Positions 1 through 8,487 of a stretch of 64,000 bases of DNA are shown one piece after another. Within the stretch, counting starts at the first letter, position 1. The number at the start of each line of letters is the position of its first letter. Position numbers and translations under genes: made by a program. Source of the DNA: an uncultured Bacteroidales bacterium (GTDB taxonomy: Bacteria; Bacteroidota; Bacteroidia; Bacteroidales; UBA932); assembly GCA_900316675.1 (NCBI GenBank), contig ONDR01000006.1:19534-83533 (forward strand), written 5' to 3'. The notes beneath the pieces are model-generated. The model was not told the DNA's origin and ran no database searches. It saw nothing but the letters and a program-made list of their open reading frames with translations.

Positions 1-402
1 AAGAAGGTCGCTTGCCCCCTGATTGTCAGGATTCAGAACGTAAGGATCTTCTGTAAAACTGGAAACCGAAGCGGGAACAGGGTAGATGCCAAGGAAGTAG
101 TGAGCATCCTTTGCGTTTTCCCATTCCATCATAGTGGCGGGAGTCCATTTTGTCCCGTCAAAAGTATTGACAATCCCGTTGACAACAGGCTTGGCCGGAA
201 TAGAAGCGGCGCTGCCTGTCCAGGCATAAACGGCAATCTGGTCGTCCTTTACGAAGCCTGTAGATGTGACTTTTGTAGAAGTACCTACAGAGGCTTCAAT
301 GCAGATTGATCCTGCAGCTTCCTGCGTAGCATTTTCTTTGCTGCAGGCTGCCAGCGCGAATAGAGCGGCGGCAGTCAGTATATATGTATTTCTTTTCTTC
401 AT
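1..402 (-). CDS. Fimbrillin family lipoprotein, 3' end cut by window edge
   Basis: The minus-strand frame is open from an ATG at 402 to the window edge, so only the first 134 residues are visible. It begins with a lipoprotein signal (MKKRNTYIL...ALAAC, Cys20), followed by a segment closely like the gene at 1828-2709: a GTSTKVT stretch, 'IAVYAWTG', and 'HYFLGIYP' near the cut end. Such motifs are typical of Bacteroidales fimbrillin (FimA/Mfa1-like) subunits, which are secreted as lipoproteins and assembled into surface fimbriae after proteolysis. It starts 14 bases after the stop of the preceding gene and is the last visible member of the operon read from 4307. The family call rests on the resemblance to its neighbour and general fimbrillin features; its exact role as stalk or tip subunit cannot be told. 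Confidence 0.72.
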   Translation of the reverse strand, partial: MKKRNTYILTAAALFALAACSKENATQEAAGSICIEASVGTSTKVTSTGFVKDDQIAVYAWTGSAASIPAKPVVNGIVNTFDGTKWTPATMMEWENAKDAHYFLGIYPVPASVSSFTEDPYVLNPDNQGASDLL

Positions 403-416
403 ATCTGTCGGCCTTA

Positions 417-1826
417 CTAGTTTGCTACAGGACGGACGGTCAGGCCATACCAGCGGCTGTAGCCTGCTCCATCCAATTGGATTGTTTCAGGGTTAATGAC
501 CAGACAATATGGATTGGCGGGGTTGTCATTGAGCGATGATGCCCAGTATGATCCCTGCCCGTCGAAGCGGTTGGCATCGATTTGATATCCGGCAAATGGA
601 AGGAATATGGTATTGCCTTCATATGGCGATATCTTGGTGGTAATGGTCCAGCCACCTATTCCAGTATTATTGTAGTCGGATACATATGTACAGGTGTACT
701 CGTCCGGATTGAGGAATAGATTCAATTCCTCCTTGGTAGGAGTTCTCCACGGAGCGCCCCAGTTAACGGTTGCCGCATCGTCTGCCGGCAGCAGTGCATC
801 CTGGGCGGCTCCTGTATAGTTGGATGAACTGTAATTATTCTTTGACGTTGTCTCGCCCCAGGCCACAAGAATGCCATTGTCATAATCGTTCTCGGCTCCT
901 ACGTTGCAGGTCGCCCACTTAAGCCCGTGGCCCATTTCTACGTATCTGTGGTCACGGATATAGCTTTGATAGGGCGGAATCTTTGCAGTAATTACATACA
1001 ACGTATGGTTTTTGCCGGCTTCCAGTACAACGTCGCCAATGTTCTTCCAATAATAGTCTCCGGAACCTATCCGGAATTCTATCTCAAGCGAGCCATTCTT
1101 GATTGTCTGGGCCGGAAGTATTGCTTCATAGACGGCAATGGCGTTTTTGCTCTTGGCAGAACTAGGCTTGTAGCTGAAGGGCATGGGGGTAACATCGGCC
1201 GTGGAGTTTTCTTTAACGGTAACGGTACCTGTTTCAGGCTGGAAGCTGAAGCCCAGGTTGGCTCCTTTCAGCTTGACTGATGTTATGGGGTCAAGAGTCA
1301 GTCCCCAGCCTGCATTATAGAAAACGTCTGTCAGGGTGAATGAAATGCTCACCTTAGTCATGCCGTGGCTGAACTTGACGGGAAGAATGCCTTCCTTGGT
1401 ATCCTTGTAACTGACAGTTGTCTTTTTAAGGGTAAGAAGGTCGGCGGAATTCAGTTTTTCCTGGCTGCTCTGGTCTGCCGGAACGGCAAGATCCACACTG
1501 CCGGCGAATTCCTCCTTGGTGAATGCGTGGCCTCCAAAGGATGCTGCGCAATAATCTACAGATGCGTTTTCGTCCTTCCAGAACATCCTGCTGGCTACGT
1601 CCCACTTGTCGTTTTCTTTGCGGAACTCTGCCAGGTAGCTGTATTTGTCGTCCGCCGGGCAGACTACGTTAAGCCAGAACTCCTGAAGGGTTTCCGTGGT
1701 GATGCTGGCCTTGGTGCCGTCAAGTGACGGATCGACCCGCATCGGAATCCCTTCACGCGCAGTCTGCTCCTTGCTGCAGGAGGCCAGAACAAGGCATGTC
1801 AGGGATAATATCAGTAACCTTTTCAT
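417..1826 (-). CDS. Fimbrillin-like lipoprotein with C-terminal FISUMP/DUF1566-type domain
   Basis: Start ATG at 1826 is preferred over an upstream ATG at 1841. It leaves one base after the preceding stop and gives a clean lipoprotein signal (MKRLLILSLTCLVLASC, Cys17). About residues 20-285 look like a fimbrillin-type beta domain. The last ~170 residues differ: 'GLKWATCNVGAE', 'WRTPTKEELNLFLN', 'FLPFAGYQ', 'YWASS' and a final 'GLTVRPV' are hallmarks of the Fibrobacter succinogenes paralogous / DUF1566-like fold, often found at the C-terminus of surface lipoproteins. In this operon it may act as a tip or adhesin-like subunit, which is inference. The binding target is unknown. Confidence 0.7.
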   Translation of the reverse strand: MKRLLILSLTCLVLASCSKEQTAREGIPMRVDPSLDGTKASITTETLQEFWLNVVCPADDKYSYLAEFRKENDKWDVASRMFWKDENASVDYCAASFGGHAFTKEEFAGSVDLAVPADQSSQEKLNSADLLTLKKTTVSYKDTKEGILPVKFSHGMTKVSISFTLTDVFYNAGWGLTLDPITSVKLKGANLGFSFQPETGTVTVKENSTADVTPMPFSYKPSSAKSKNAIAVYEAILPAQTIKNGSLEIEFRIGSGDYYWKNIGDVVLEAGKNHTLYVITAKIPPYQSYIRDHRYVEMGHGLKWATCNVGAENDYDNGILVAWGETTSKNNYSSSNYTGAAQDALLPADDAATVNWGAPWRTPTKEELNLFLNPDEYTCTYVSDYNNTGIGGWTITTKISPYEGNTIFLPFAGYQIDANRFDGQGSYWASSLNDNPANPYCLVINPETIQLDGAGYSRWYGLTVRPVAN

Positions 1827-1827
1827 A

Positions 1828-2709
1828 CTAGTCTTCGTCATTTTGGGCCTCTCCGCCGTTGATGGTAGTACCTTCTTTCCAATTGGAAATGCTTACGTTG
1901 CCAAGATCAATCTTGTCACGACCGACAATAAGGTTGACGGTAGTGAATTTGCCACCCTCGAGAGGAATATCTTCGGTGTGGGTGAAGACATAGTTCTTGC
2001 CGTCGATTGTAATGGTAATGGAACGGACGCTCTGGGGTACCTGCAGGCCGCTCCAAGCCTCGTTTTTATCTTTATTCAGTTCTATAGGCGCTGCTGTTTC
2101 GTTTGCAGTAGTGGTGATGGTCTTAGCCAGATAATCTACCGTGCCGCTCTTCTTTGCAGTAACGGTGACAGAACTTACCGTAGGGTCCGTATCCCACTGG
2201 TTGCGGAAGGTGAGGTTTACAAAAAGCTTTGCGGCAACGTGATCGAATACCATATCGACGGCAGCGTCCGTTGCCTTCAGACCCTGGGTGTTGGTGGCAA
2301 CAAGAAGGTCGCTGGCCTGATAGTCATCCGGTTTGATGGTGAAGGCATCGGCCTTGAAGTCAGTGACTGTGCGTGTGGGATAGATTCCCAGGAAGTAGTG
2401 GGGGGTAACCATATCGGCCCAGAGCATGGCCTGGTCCGGAAGCCAAACTGTGCTATATAGTGTGTTACCAATGCCGTCTACGACTCTTTTTGCCGGAACG
2501 GCTGTCTTGTCTCCGGTCCATGCATAAAGGGTAATCTTGTCCCCGTCGTCAAACTTGGCAGTATTTCCGGTGGTGGTCACTTTAGAGACGGCACCTATAC
2601 TGGCCTGGATTGTAATTGTTTTGCTCTCTTGCAAAGAATTCTCCCGGTTGCATGCAATCAGGGTCATAACGCCTGCTGTTGCAATAATGAAAAGCTTTAT
2701 TGTTTTCAT
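1828..2709 (-). CDS. Fimbrillin family lipoprotein
   Basis: A 293-residue lipoprotein with signal MKTIKLFIIATAGVMTLIAC (Cys20), then 'ASIGAVSKVTTTGN', 'ITLYAWTG' and 'HYFLGIYPTRT', the same arrangement as the truncated gene at 1-402. It ends in the short C-terminal strand 'VSISNWKEGTTINGG', where fimbrillins carry their W..G beta strand used in polymerisation. It is probably a structural or accessory subunit of an FimA/Mfa1-type pilus. It lies 24 bases downstream of the FimB/Mfa2-like gene, and its stop is one base from the next start, so it is cotranscribed. Confidence 0.78.
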   Translation of the reverse strand: MKTIKLFIIATAGVMTLIACNRENSLQESKTITIQASIGAVSKVTTTGNTAKFDDGDKITLYAWTGDKTAVPAKRVVDGIGNTLYSTVWLPDQAMLWADMVTPHYFLGIYPTRTVTDFKADAFTIKPDDYQASDLLVATNTQGLKATDAAVDMVFDHVAAKLFVNLTFRNQWDTDPTVSSVTVTAKKSGTVDYLAKTITTTANETAAPIELNKDKNEAWSGLQVPQSVRSITITIDGKNYVFTHTEDIPLEGGKFTTVNLIVGRDKIDLGNVSISNWKEGTTINGGEAQNDED

Positions 2710-2733
2710 CTTATCTTGTTAATTTATAATCTG

Positions 2734-3600
2734 TTAGTCTTCAGGGTTGAGGATTTCTCCGTTCACTGTCCAGCCATCTTCCCAGGGGCTTATGCTACCG
2801 GAATCGATGAACATATAAGGCAGTAGGGTGTTGAAATCAAGGTTAAGGGTGTAGGTCTTGCCTACATCGATGCGCGGAACATCAAGCGTAACCAGAAGCT
2901 CTTTGCCATCGGCGGTTTTAATGAGCATCAGGATGTCGTTCCTTTCAACACCTGCGGCTGATGGCAGCATATTGGTAATGCCATCCTTCAGGGAAACGGA
3001 TCCCGAAGGTTTGCTCTGCGGAGCACCGTATCTGCCGTCCTGGCCTTTCTCTGTCAGGATTACGGTTTTAGTAATGCTAAGCAGGGTTTTCTTGATGGAC
3101 GTAGCCGACGGTACATTGGCTATCTTTAAATCCAAGCTGGCAAGAAGCCTCTGAAGTTTAGGCTCTACCGGCGTTACTTCTCCTTCCTTAATGGCGGCGT
3201 GATTGACGCTGAACCATGCCTGGGAAGGGGAGGAAGAGGGATTTGCCAGACTGACGGCAACTTCTCCCATTCCGCTGCCGGCCTTGCTGGCGGGCAGGCC
3301 TTCCACAACAAAACCATCGGCCTCTGCCATGTCGGCGGTAACCAAAATATCGTATTCGCCCGCAGGGAGCATAATAGGCTCCGATGCCAGCTGCTCAGGA
3401 TTTGCAAATCTCTTTGTGAAAGATGCCCCGTCGCCCTGAATTGAAACTGTCAGTACGTGCGGAACCGTACCTGCATCTTTGGGATTGTCCCACTGAAGCC
3501 CTAACGACAGGGCTCCGTAGCCGTCCTGAAACTCGTGATTATCCTTGTAGCAGCCTGCCATTGCAAGCATTGCCACTATTGCGTAGATTAGCTTTTTCAT
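2734..3600 (-). CDS. FimB/Mfa2-like fimbrial lipoprotein
   Basis: A 288-residue lipoprotein (MKKLIYAIVAMLAMAGC, Cys17). After 'YGALSLGLQWDN' it contains a two-lobed beta-rich sequence ending in 'FIDSGSISPWEDGWTVNGE'. The order (start-proximal, before the fimbrillins) and overall look fit FimB/Mfa2-type anchor or minor subunits or the related DUF5119 group; these are known to anchor or limit length of Bacteroidales fimbriae. It overlaps the preceding barrel gene by 4 bases (ATGA), which points to translational coupling. Assignment between Mfa2 and DUF5119 cannot be settled without profile searches. Confidence 0.55.
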   Translation of the reverse strand: MKKLIYAIVAMLAMAGCYKDNHEFQDGYGALSLGLQWDNPKDAGTVPHVLTVSIQGDGASFTKRFANPEQLASEPIMLPAGEYDILVTADMAEADGFVVEGLPASKAGSGMGEVAVSLANPSSSPSQAWFSVNHAAIKEGEVTPVEPKLQRLLASLDLKIANVPSATSIKKTLLSITKTVILTEKGQDGRYGAPQSKPSGSVSLKDGITNMLPSAAGVERNDILMLIKTADGKELLVTLDVPRIDVGKTYTLNLDFNTLLPYMFIDSGSISPWEDGWTVNGEILNPED

Positions 3601-4307
3601 AGGCAGAGACCAATCTTTACGCCGGCATCCAGAATATGGTTGCTCTTGTGCGCGTGTACAGGTATATTGTCAAAGCGTTTGCCGGTAAGGCGGGTTATGC
3701 CGCCGTAAACCGATGCTTCTATGCTGTTGCAAATGCGGAAGCCGATGCTGGCCTGGCCGCCAAGGCCCAGATGCCACTTTGTGGCGTGGGCAATCTTTTG
3801 CCCCTCTGCGACGTATTTGGTGGCGGTGGTCATTACAGATAGTTGAGGAGATACCTGTACTGTCCATCTGCAAGCCTTTTTTGAAAACAGACCAAGCAGG
3901 TTGAGGTTAGCCTGAAGGTAAACCTTTTCCCATCTTGTAGAGGTTTTAACATCTTTGTAGAACCAGCCGGTCTGGTCAAGGACAGGGCTGTAGTAGCGGA
4001 CACCATCCTGTGAAAGCCAGAACGGGCAGCAGTCCTGTGACTGCTGGTCCTGTTTTCCAAGCTGGAAGCCTCCTTCAAGGGAAAGGACGCGGCTGAAGCG
4101 GTAGCCCTCGTACACTCCGCCCTGGAAACCCCAGTTGGTGTCATGTTTTGTAATGCTGCGGAAAGTTCCCTGACCGAAGGAGGTTCCTGCCTGAACCCCC
4201 ACATACCAGGGCTTTTCTGCCCGGGCCGTGGTCTGGCCCCACGCCATAGGAGATACTGCCGCCACCAATAATAGTGGCAGTATAAGGCGTTTTTTGAATA
4301 GTTTCAT
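3597..4307 (-). CDS. Secreted outer-membrane beta-barrel protein, first gene of fimbria-like operon
   Basis: 236 residues with a cleavable signal (ends '...AVSPMAWGQ'), then alternating strands with aromatic girdles: 'WYVGVQAGTSFGQGTF', 'WGFQGGVYEGYRFSRVLSLEGGFQLGK', 'WHLGLGGQASIGFRI', and a final 'DAGVKIGLCL'. This is the pattern of a small 8-10 strand porin-family barrel; DUF3575-like proteins occupy this position in many Bacteroidales fimbrial operons. It begins the operon 43 bases downstream of a strong promoter and overlaps the next start by 4 bases. Function beyond an outer-membrane structural role is not known. Confidence 0.65.
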   Translation of the reverse strand: MKLFKKRLILPLLLVAAVSPMAWGQTTARAEKPWYVGVQAGTSFGQGTFRSITKHDTNWGFQGGVYEGYRFSRVLSLEGGFQLGKQDQQSQDCCPFWLSQDGVRYYSPVLDQTGWFYKDVKTSTRWEKVYLQANLNLLGLFSKKACRWTVQVSPQLSVMTTATKYVAEGQKIAHATKWHLGLGGQASIGFRICNSIEASVYGGITRLTGKRFDNIPVHAHKSNHILDAGVKIGLCL

Positions 4308-4349
4308 ATTAAAACAAAATTGAATAATAAATCAGGCAAAAAGCAGGGC

Positions 4350-4380
4350 CAAATTTAGAAAAAAACAACTTAAAAGGCAA
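4350..4380 (-). promoter_or_regulatory. Promoter of fimbria-like operon
   Basis: On the minus strand TTG (4380-4378), 20 bases, then TAAATTTG (4357-4350) match the Bacteroidota -33/-7 consensus. Transcription would start near 4343, about 35 bases before the ATG at 4307. Confidence 0.7.
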
Positions 4381-4424
4381 GAGAAAATAATTTGAATTTC
4401 AATGCGGAAAACAGTATCTTTGCA

Positions 4425-4432
4425 AGATGGAT
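4425..4432 (+). promoter_or_regulatory. -7 element that fixes the start of the FAD/Fe-S dehydrogenase
   Basis: TATCTTTG matches TAnnTTTG. A TTG-initiated extension of the coding frame begins at 4392, upstream of this element, so the ATG at 4449 is the likelier start. The -33 region is poor. Confidence 0.55.
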
Positions 4433-4448
4433 TTTTGACCCATTTGCG

Positions 4449-7280
4449 ATGCCGAATTTCAATAGAGAACTAAATAGTATTATCCCCGCCGCAAGGCGTT
4501 ACAGGGACCCTCTTCGCACACTTGCATGGGGCACAGATGCCGGCTTCTACCGTATGGTACCGCAGGTGGTAGTTCGCTCAAAGACAGAAGAAGAAGTATC
4601 CCGCTTACTGGCCGCTGCCAATGAAAACGGCGTCGCCGTAACTTTCAGGGCCGCAGGCACCAGCCTCTCCGGTCAGGCAGTCAGTGATTCAGTGCTTCTG
4701 GTGGCCGGTAAAAACTGGGAAAAGTACAGCTTCCATCCAGAGAACAATACCATTACCCTTCAGCCCGGAATCGTGGGCGCAAGGGTGAATGCGATACTGG
4801 CCAAATATGGCCGCTGTTTTGGTCCTGACCCTGCTTCCATCGGCAGCTGTATGGTGGGCGGCATCGTAATGAACAATGCCAGCGGAATGAGCTGCGGCAC
4901 ACATGCCAACAGCGACAAAGAACTTGTATCGGCCCGCATCATTTTTGCCGACGGTACTATACTTGACACCGCATCCCCGGAGAGCCGCAACGCCTTTCAT
5001 GCAAGCCATAAAAGCTTCATAGAGGGCATAGAGGCCATAAGAGACCAGATTCAAGGGGACGAGAAACTCTCTTCCCGCATCCGCTACAAATACTCAATCA
5101 AGAACGTGACGGGTCTTAACCTGCTGCCTTTTGTCAGGTTTACAGATCCTTTCGATATCATCGCCCACCTGCTTGTGGGTTCAGAGGGTACCCTGGCCTT
5201 CCTTAGCCAGGTTACAATGAACACCCTGCCCATTGCGCCTTTTAAGGCCAGTGCAATGATTTACTTCAACACCATCAGCGACGCCGCAAGGGCCGTGGTG
5301 GCAATGAAGAAGCTGGACGTAAGTGCGGCGGAGCTACTGGACATCCGTTCCCTGACGTCGGTAAACGACCCTCACCTGAGCCCTTCAATCCCTGACCTGA
5401 CGGCTGTACTTACAGAGGTGCGGGCATCGGACAAAAAGGCTCTGGAAAGCAAAATATCGGCCGTACAGGCCGTTCTGAAGCCCTTCGGCGTAGAGGTTAA
5501 GTTTACATCGGACCCTAAGGAATATGCACCTTACTGGGCCATCAGGGCCGGTATTTTCCCCACTGTGGGTGGACTTCGCAAACAGGGGACTACCTGCCTT
5601 ATAGAGGATGTCGCCTTCCATATTGAGGATCTGCCTCAGGCTACCGCAGACCTTTCTGCACTGCTTGACAAGCATGGTTACGACGACTCCTGCATCTACG
5701 GTCATGCGCTGGAAGGAAACTTCCATTTTATTATAAATCAGGCATTTGACTCTGATAAAGAAGTTGCCCGTTACGAGGCTATGATCCGCGACGTGGCAGA
5801 AATGGTGGTAGGGAAGTACGATGGCTCGCTTAAGGCCGAGCACGGTACCGGCCGCAACATGGCTCCCTTCGTAGAGTATGAGTGGGGAAGTGAGGCCTAT
5901 GAAATAATGAAGCGTGTGAAGGCTCTCTTTGACCCTAAGGGCATACTGAACCCGGGCGTTATTTTTAACGACGATCCCAAGTGCTTCATAAAGAACTTCA
6001 AGGCTATGCCGGTTCTTAAACCTGCAATCGGGGCGGATGAGCCTGAACTTCAGGAGGTTTACAACAAACTGAATAAATGCATCGAGTGTGGTTTCTGCGA
6101 GGTTAACTGCCTGTCCTGCGGCTTTACCCTTAGCTCCAGGACGCGAATCGTGGCCCAGCGAGAGATTGCCCGCCTTAAGGCCGACGGCTCTGATCCGTCC
6201 CGCCTGAAGGCCCTTCAGAAGGCATATAAATACCTTGGTGATACAACCTGCGCCGGTGACGGCCTTTGCTCCATGTCCTGCCCTATGGGCATCAACGTGG
6301 CGGATCTTACCCACCAGGTAAGGCGTGAAAAACTGCCCGCTGGCTCGTTTGGCTACAAACTTGGAAACTTTGCGGCAGAGCATCTTGCCGGCATCAAGAA
6401 AGGAGTCCGTGGCGCACTTCGTACAGCATCGGTAACAAGCAATATAATTGGCGGACCGGCAATGAGGGCCATCGGAAAGGGTCTTCACGGCCTTGGCCTG
6501 CCTCTTTGGACTACTGAAACCCCTAAAGCTTACAAGGTTCACGGGGTGGCCCAGAAGCCTGCAGAGCGCAAGGTGGTTTACTTCCCCAGCTGCCTTAACC
6601 AGACAATGGGAGTGGCTGCAAAGGGAAGTCCGGTAAAGACTCCGCTGGTAAATGAAATGACGGCCCTTCTTAACAAGGCCGGATACGAGGTCATTTTCCC
6701 TGAAAAGATGGACAGCCTGTGCTGCGGCACAATCTGGGAAAGTAAGGGTATGCCTGAAATCGCCGACCGCAAGACCTCTGAACTTGAAGAGGCCCTTTGG
6801 AAGGCATCGGAGCAGGGTAAATATCCCGTCCTTTGCGACCAGAGCCCATGCCTTCACAGGATGCGCAGCAAGATAACAAAAATGCAGCTCTACGAGCCTG
6901 CAGAGTTTATTTACGACTTCCTGATGCCGCACCTGACTGTGGTTTCCAAGGAGCCGAAGGTGGCTGTTCATGTAACCTGTTCTACCCGCAAGATGGGTAT
7001 CAGGGACAAGATGGTAGAACTGGCTAAGATGTGCGCTAATGAAGTTGTACTCCCGGAGGGCGTTGGCTGCTGCGGCTATGCTGGTGACAAAGGCATGAAC
7101 AACCCTGAGCTGAACGCTTATGCCCTGCGCAAGCTTAAGGAAGAGGTGGCCGGCGTGCCCGTTGGTTATTCCAATAGCCGCACCTGCGAGATTGGTCTTG
7201 CAACCAATTCCGGAATTCCTTACGTGTCAATTGCTTACCTTGTAAATAAATGCACGAAATCTAAAATTCAAAACATATAA
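4449..7280 (+). CDS. FAD-linked and Fe-S-containing D-2-hydroxyacid dehydrogenase (GlcD/Dld-LutA type fusion)
   Basis: 943 residues from ATG 4449. The N-terminal half is an FAD-binding type 4 domain ('TFRAAGTSLSGQA', 'GGIVMNNASGMSCGTH', 'VGSEGTLAFLSQV') followed by an FAD-oxidase C domain with 'HALEGNFHF' and 'AEHGTGRN'. It then carries two Fe-S motifs: CIECGFCEVNC (Cys543 on) and CAGDGLCSMSCP (Cys601 on). Two CCG domains follow, with 'DSLCCGT' and 'GVGCCGYAGDKG'. Such fusions oxidise D-lactate, glycolate or D-2-hydroxyglutarate and pass electrons through Fe-S clusters toward quinone or another carrier. All cofactor motifs are intact. The substrate cannot be chosen from sequence. It ends 4 bases before an aminotransferase, suggesting cotranscription. 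Confidence 0.88.
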   Translation: MPNFNRELNSIIPAARRYRDPLRTLAWGTDAGFYRMVPQVVVRSKTEEEVSRLLAAANENGVAVTFRAAGTSLSGQAVSDSVLLVAGKNWEKYSFHPENNTITLQPGIVGARVNAILAKYGRCFGPDPASIGSCMVGGIVMNNASGMSCGTHANSDKELVSARIIFADGTILDTASPESRNAFHASHKSFIEGIEAIRDQIQGDEKLSSRIRYKYSIKNVTGLNLLPFVRFTDPFDIIAHLLVGSEGTLAFLSQVTMNTLPIAPFKASAMIYFNTISDAARAVVAMKKLDVSAAELLDIRSLTSVNDPHLSPSIPDLTAVLTEVRASDKKALESKISAVQAVLKPFGVEVKFTSDPKEYAPYWAIRAGIFPTVGGLRKQGTTCLIEDVAFHIEDLPQATADLSALLDKHGYDDSCIYGHALEGNFHFIINQAFDSDKEVARYEAMIRDVAEMVVGKYDGSLKAEHGTGRNMAPFVEYEWGSEAYEIMKRVKALFDPKGILNPGVIFNDDPKCFIKNFKAMPVLKPAIGADEPELQEVYNKLNKCIECGFCEVNCLSCGFTLSSRTRIVAQREIARLKADGSDPSRLKALQKAYKYLGDTTCAGDGLCSMSCPMGINVADLTHQVRREKLPAGSFGYKLGNFAAEHLAGIKKGVRGALRTASVTSNIIGGPAMRAIGKGLHGLGLPLWTTETPKAYKVHGVAQKPAERKVVYFPSCLNQTMGVAAKGSPVKTPLVNEMTALLNKAGYEVIFPEKMDSLCCGTIWESKGMPEIADRKTSELEEALWKASEQGKYPVLCDQSPCLHRMRSKITKMQLYEPAEFIYDFLMPHLTVVSKEPKVAVHVTCSTRKMGIRDKMVELAKMCANEVVLPEGVGCCGYAGDKGMNNPELNAYALRKLKEEVAGVPVGYSNSRTCEIGLATNSGIPYVSIAYLVNKCTKSKIQNI

Positions 7281-7284
7281 CACT

Positions 7285-8478
7285 ATGCCCAAAATTTCTA
7301 TGAGGGGCTCAGAAATGCCCGCTTCACCTATCCGTAAACTCGTTCCTTTCGCAGACGCTGCAAAGAAACGCGGAACTAAGGTTTTCCATCTTAACATCGG
7401 CCAGCCTGACCTTCCCACTCCGCAGAAGGCTCTTGACGCTCTTAAACACATCGACCGCAAGACTTTGGAATACACCCATTCACAGGGTCTCCTTTCACTG
7501 CGCGAGAAGCTCGTCGGCTACTATTCAAAGTTTGGAATCAACCTTACTCCGGACGAGATTATGATCACCTGCGGCGGTTCAGAAGCCCTTCTCTTTGCCT
7601 TCCTGGCCTGCCTCAATCCCGGTGACGAGCTCATCATGGTAGAGCCCGGTTATGCAAACTACCTTGGTTTCGCCGTTACTGCCGGCATCAATGTTAAGAC
7701 CGTTACCTCCCGCATCGAGGAAGGTTTTGCACTGCCTTCAGTAGAGGCCTTCGAGGCTGCTATCACCCCCAAGACCAAGGCTATCCTTATCTGCAACCCT
7801 AACAACCCTACCGGTTACCTTTATTCAGAAGAGGAGCTCCTTCGCCTTCGCGACATCGTAAAGAAGCACGACCTCTTCCTTCTTGCAGATGAGGTTTACC
7901 GTGAGTTCGTTTACAACGGCCAGCCTTACCGCAGCGCCCTTACCCTTGAGGGAATAGAGAATAACGTAATTGTAGTTGATTCAGTATCAAAGCGTTATTC
8001 AGAGTGCGGCGTACGTGTTGGTATGCTTGTTTCCCATAACAAAGAGGTACTTTCAACCGTTATGAAGTTTGCTCAGAGCCGTCTTTGCCCTCCTCTGGTA
8101 GGTCAGTTGGTTGCCGAGGCTTCTATCGAGGGTACCGAGGCTTATGCAAAAGAGTGCTTTGACGAGTACAAGGCTCGCCGCGACTTCTTCATCGAAGGCC
8201 TTAACAAGATCGAGGGCGTTTACAGCCCCAAGCCGGAAGGTGCTTTCTACACTGTTGTAAGCTTGCCGGTTGATGATGCCGAGGCTTTCTGCAAGTGGTG
8301 TCTTACAGACTTCAGCTACGAGGGTTGCACCGTTATGATGGCCCCTGCAGCCGGTTTCTACGGTGACCACGAGATTGGCCGCAAGCAGGTTCGTATGGCT
8401 TACGTTCTTTGCATAGAGGATCTTGCAAAGGCCCTGAAGTGCCTTGAAGAGGCCCTCAAGGCTTACAATCGTAGGTAA
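7285..8478 (+). CDS. Pyridoxal-phosphate aminotransferase, class I/II (AspC-like)
   Basis: 397 residues, fold-type I. Seen: 'NIGQPDLPTP', 'ITCGGSEALLFAF', 'LICNPNNPTGYLYS' (substrate carboxylate/ring region), 'LADEVYREFVYNG' with the cofactor-binding Asp, and the Schiff-base lysine Lys236 in 'SVSKRYSECGVRVG'. The C-terminal domain ends with 'GRKQVRMAYVLC', containing the substrate-binding Arg. It transfers amino groups between amino acids and 2-oxo acids in the cytosol; broad-specificity aspartate/aromatic aminotransferases of Bacteroidota look like this. Specific substrate unknown. It sits 4 bases after the FAD/Fe-S enzyme and 9 before licD. Confidence 0.88.
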   Translation: MPKISMRGSEMPASPIRKLVPFADAAKKRGTKVFHLNIGQPDLPTPQKALDALKHIDRKTLEYTHSQGLLSLREKLVGYYSKFGINLTPDEIMITCGGSEALLFAFLACLNPGDELIMVEPGYANYLGFAVTAGINVKTVTSRIEEGFALPSVEAFEAAITPKTKAILICNPNNPTGYLYSEEELLRLRDIVKKHDLFLLADEVYREFVYNGQPYRSALTLEGIENNVIVVDSVSKRYSECGVRVGMLVSHNKEVLSTVMKFAQSRLCPPLVGQLVAEASIEGTEAYAKECFDEYKARRDFFIEGLNKIEGVYSPKPEGAFYTVVSLPVDDAEAFCKWCLTDFSYEGCTVMMAPAAGFYGDHEIGRKQVRMAYVLCIEDLAKALKCLEEALKAYNRR

Positions 8479-8487
8479 ATAATAAAT

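Noticed and set aside
1696..2460. 254-codon plus-strand frame across two fimbrillin genes
   Set aside because: Overlaps two coherent lipoprotein genes on the other strand and has no signal or domain.
4392..4448. TTG start giving 19 extra residues on the FAD/Fe-S dehydrogenase
   Set aside because: A TATCTTTG promoter element lies within it; ATG 4449 fits the family start.
5385..6971. 528-codon open frame on the minus strand inside the FAD/Fe-S dehydrogenase
   Set aside because: Fully antisense to a gene with all its cofactor motifs; no recognisable domain. A codon-bias shadow.
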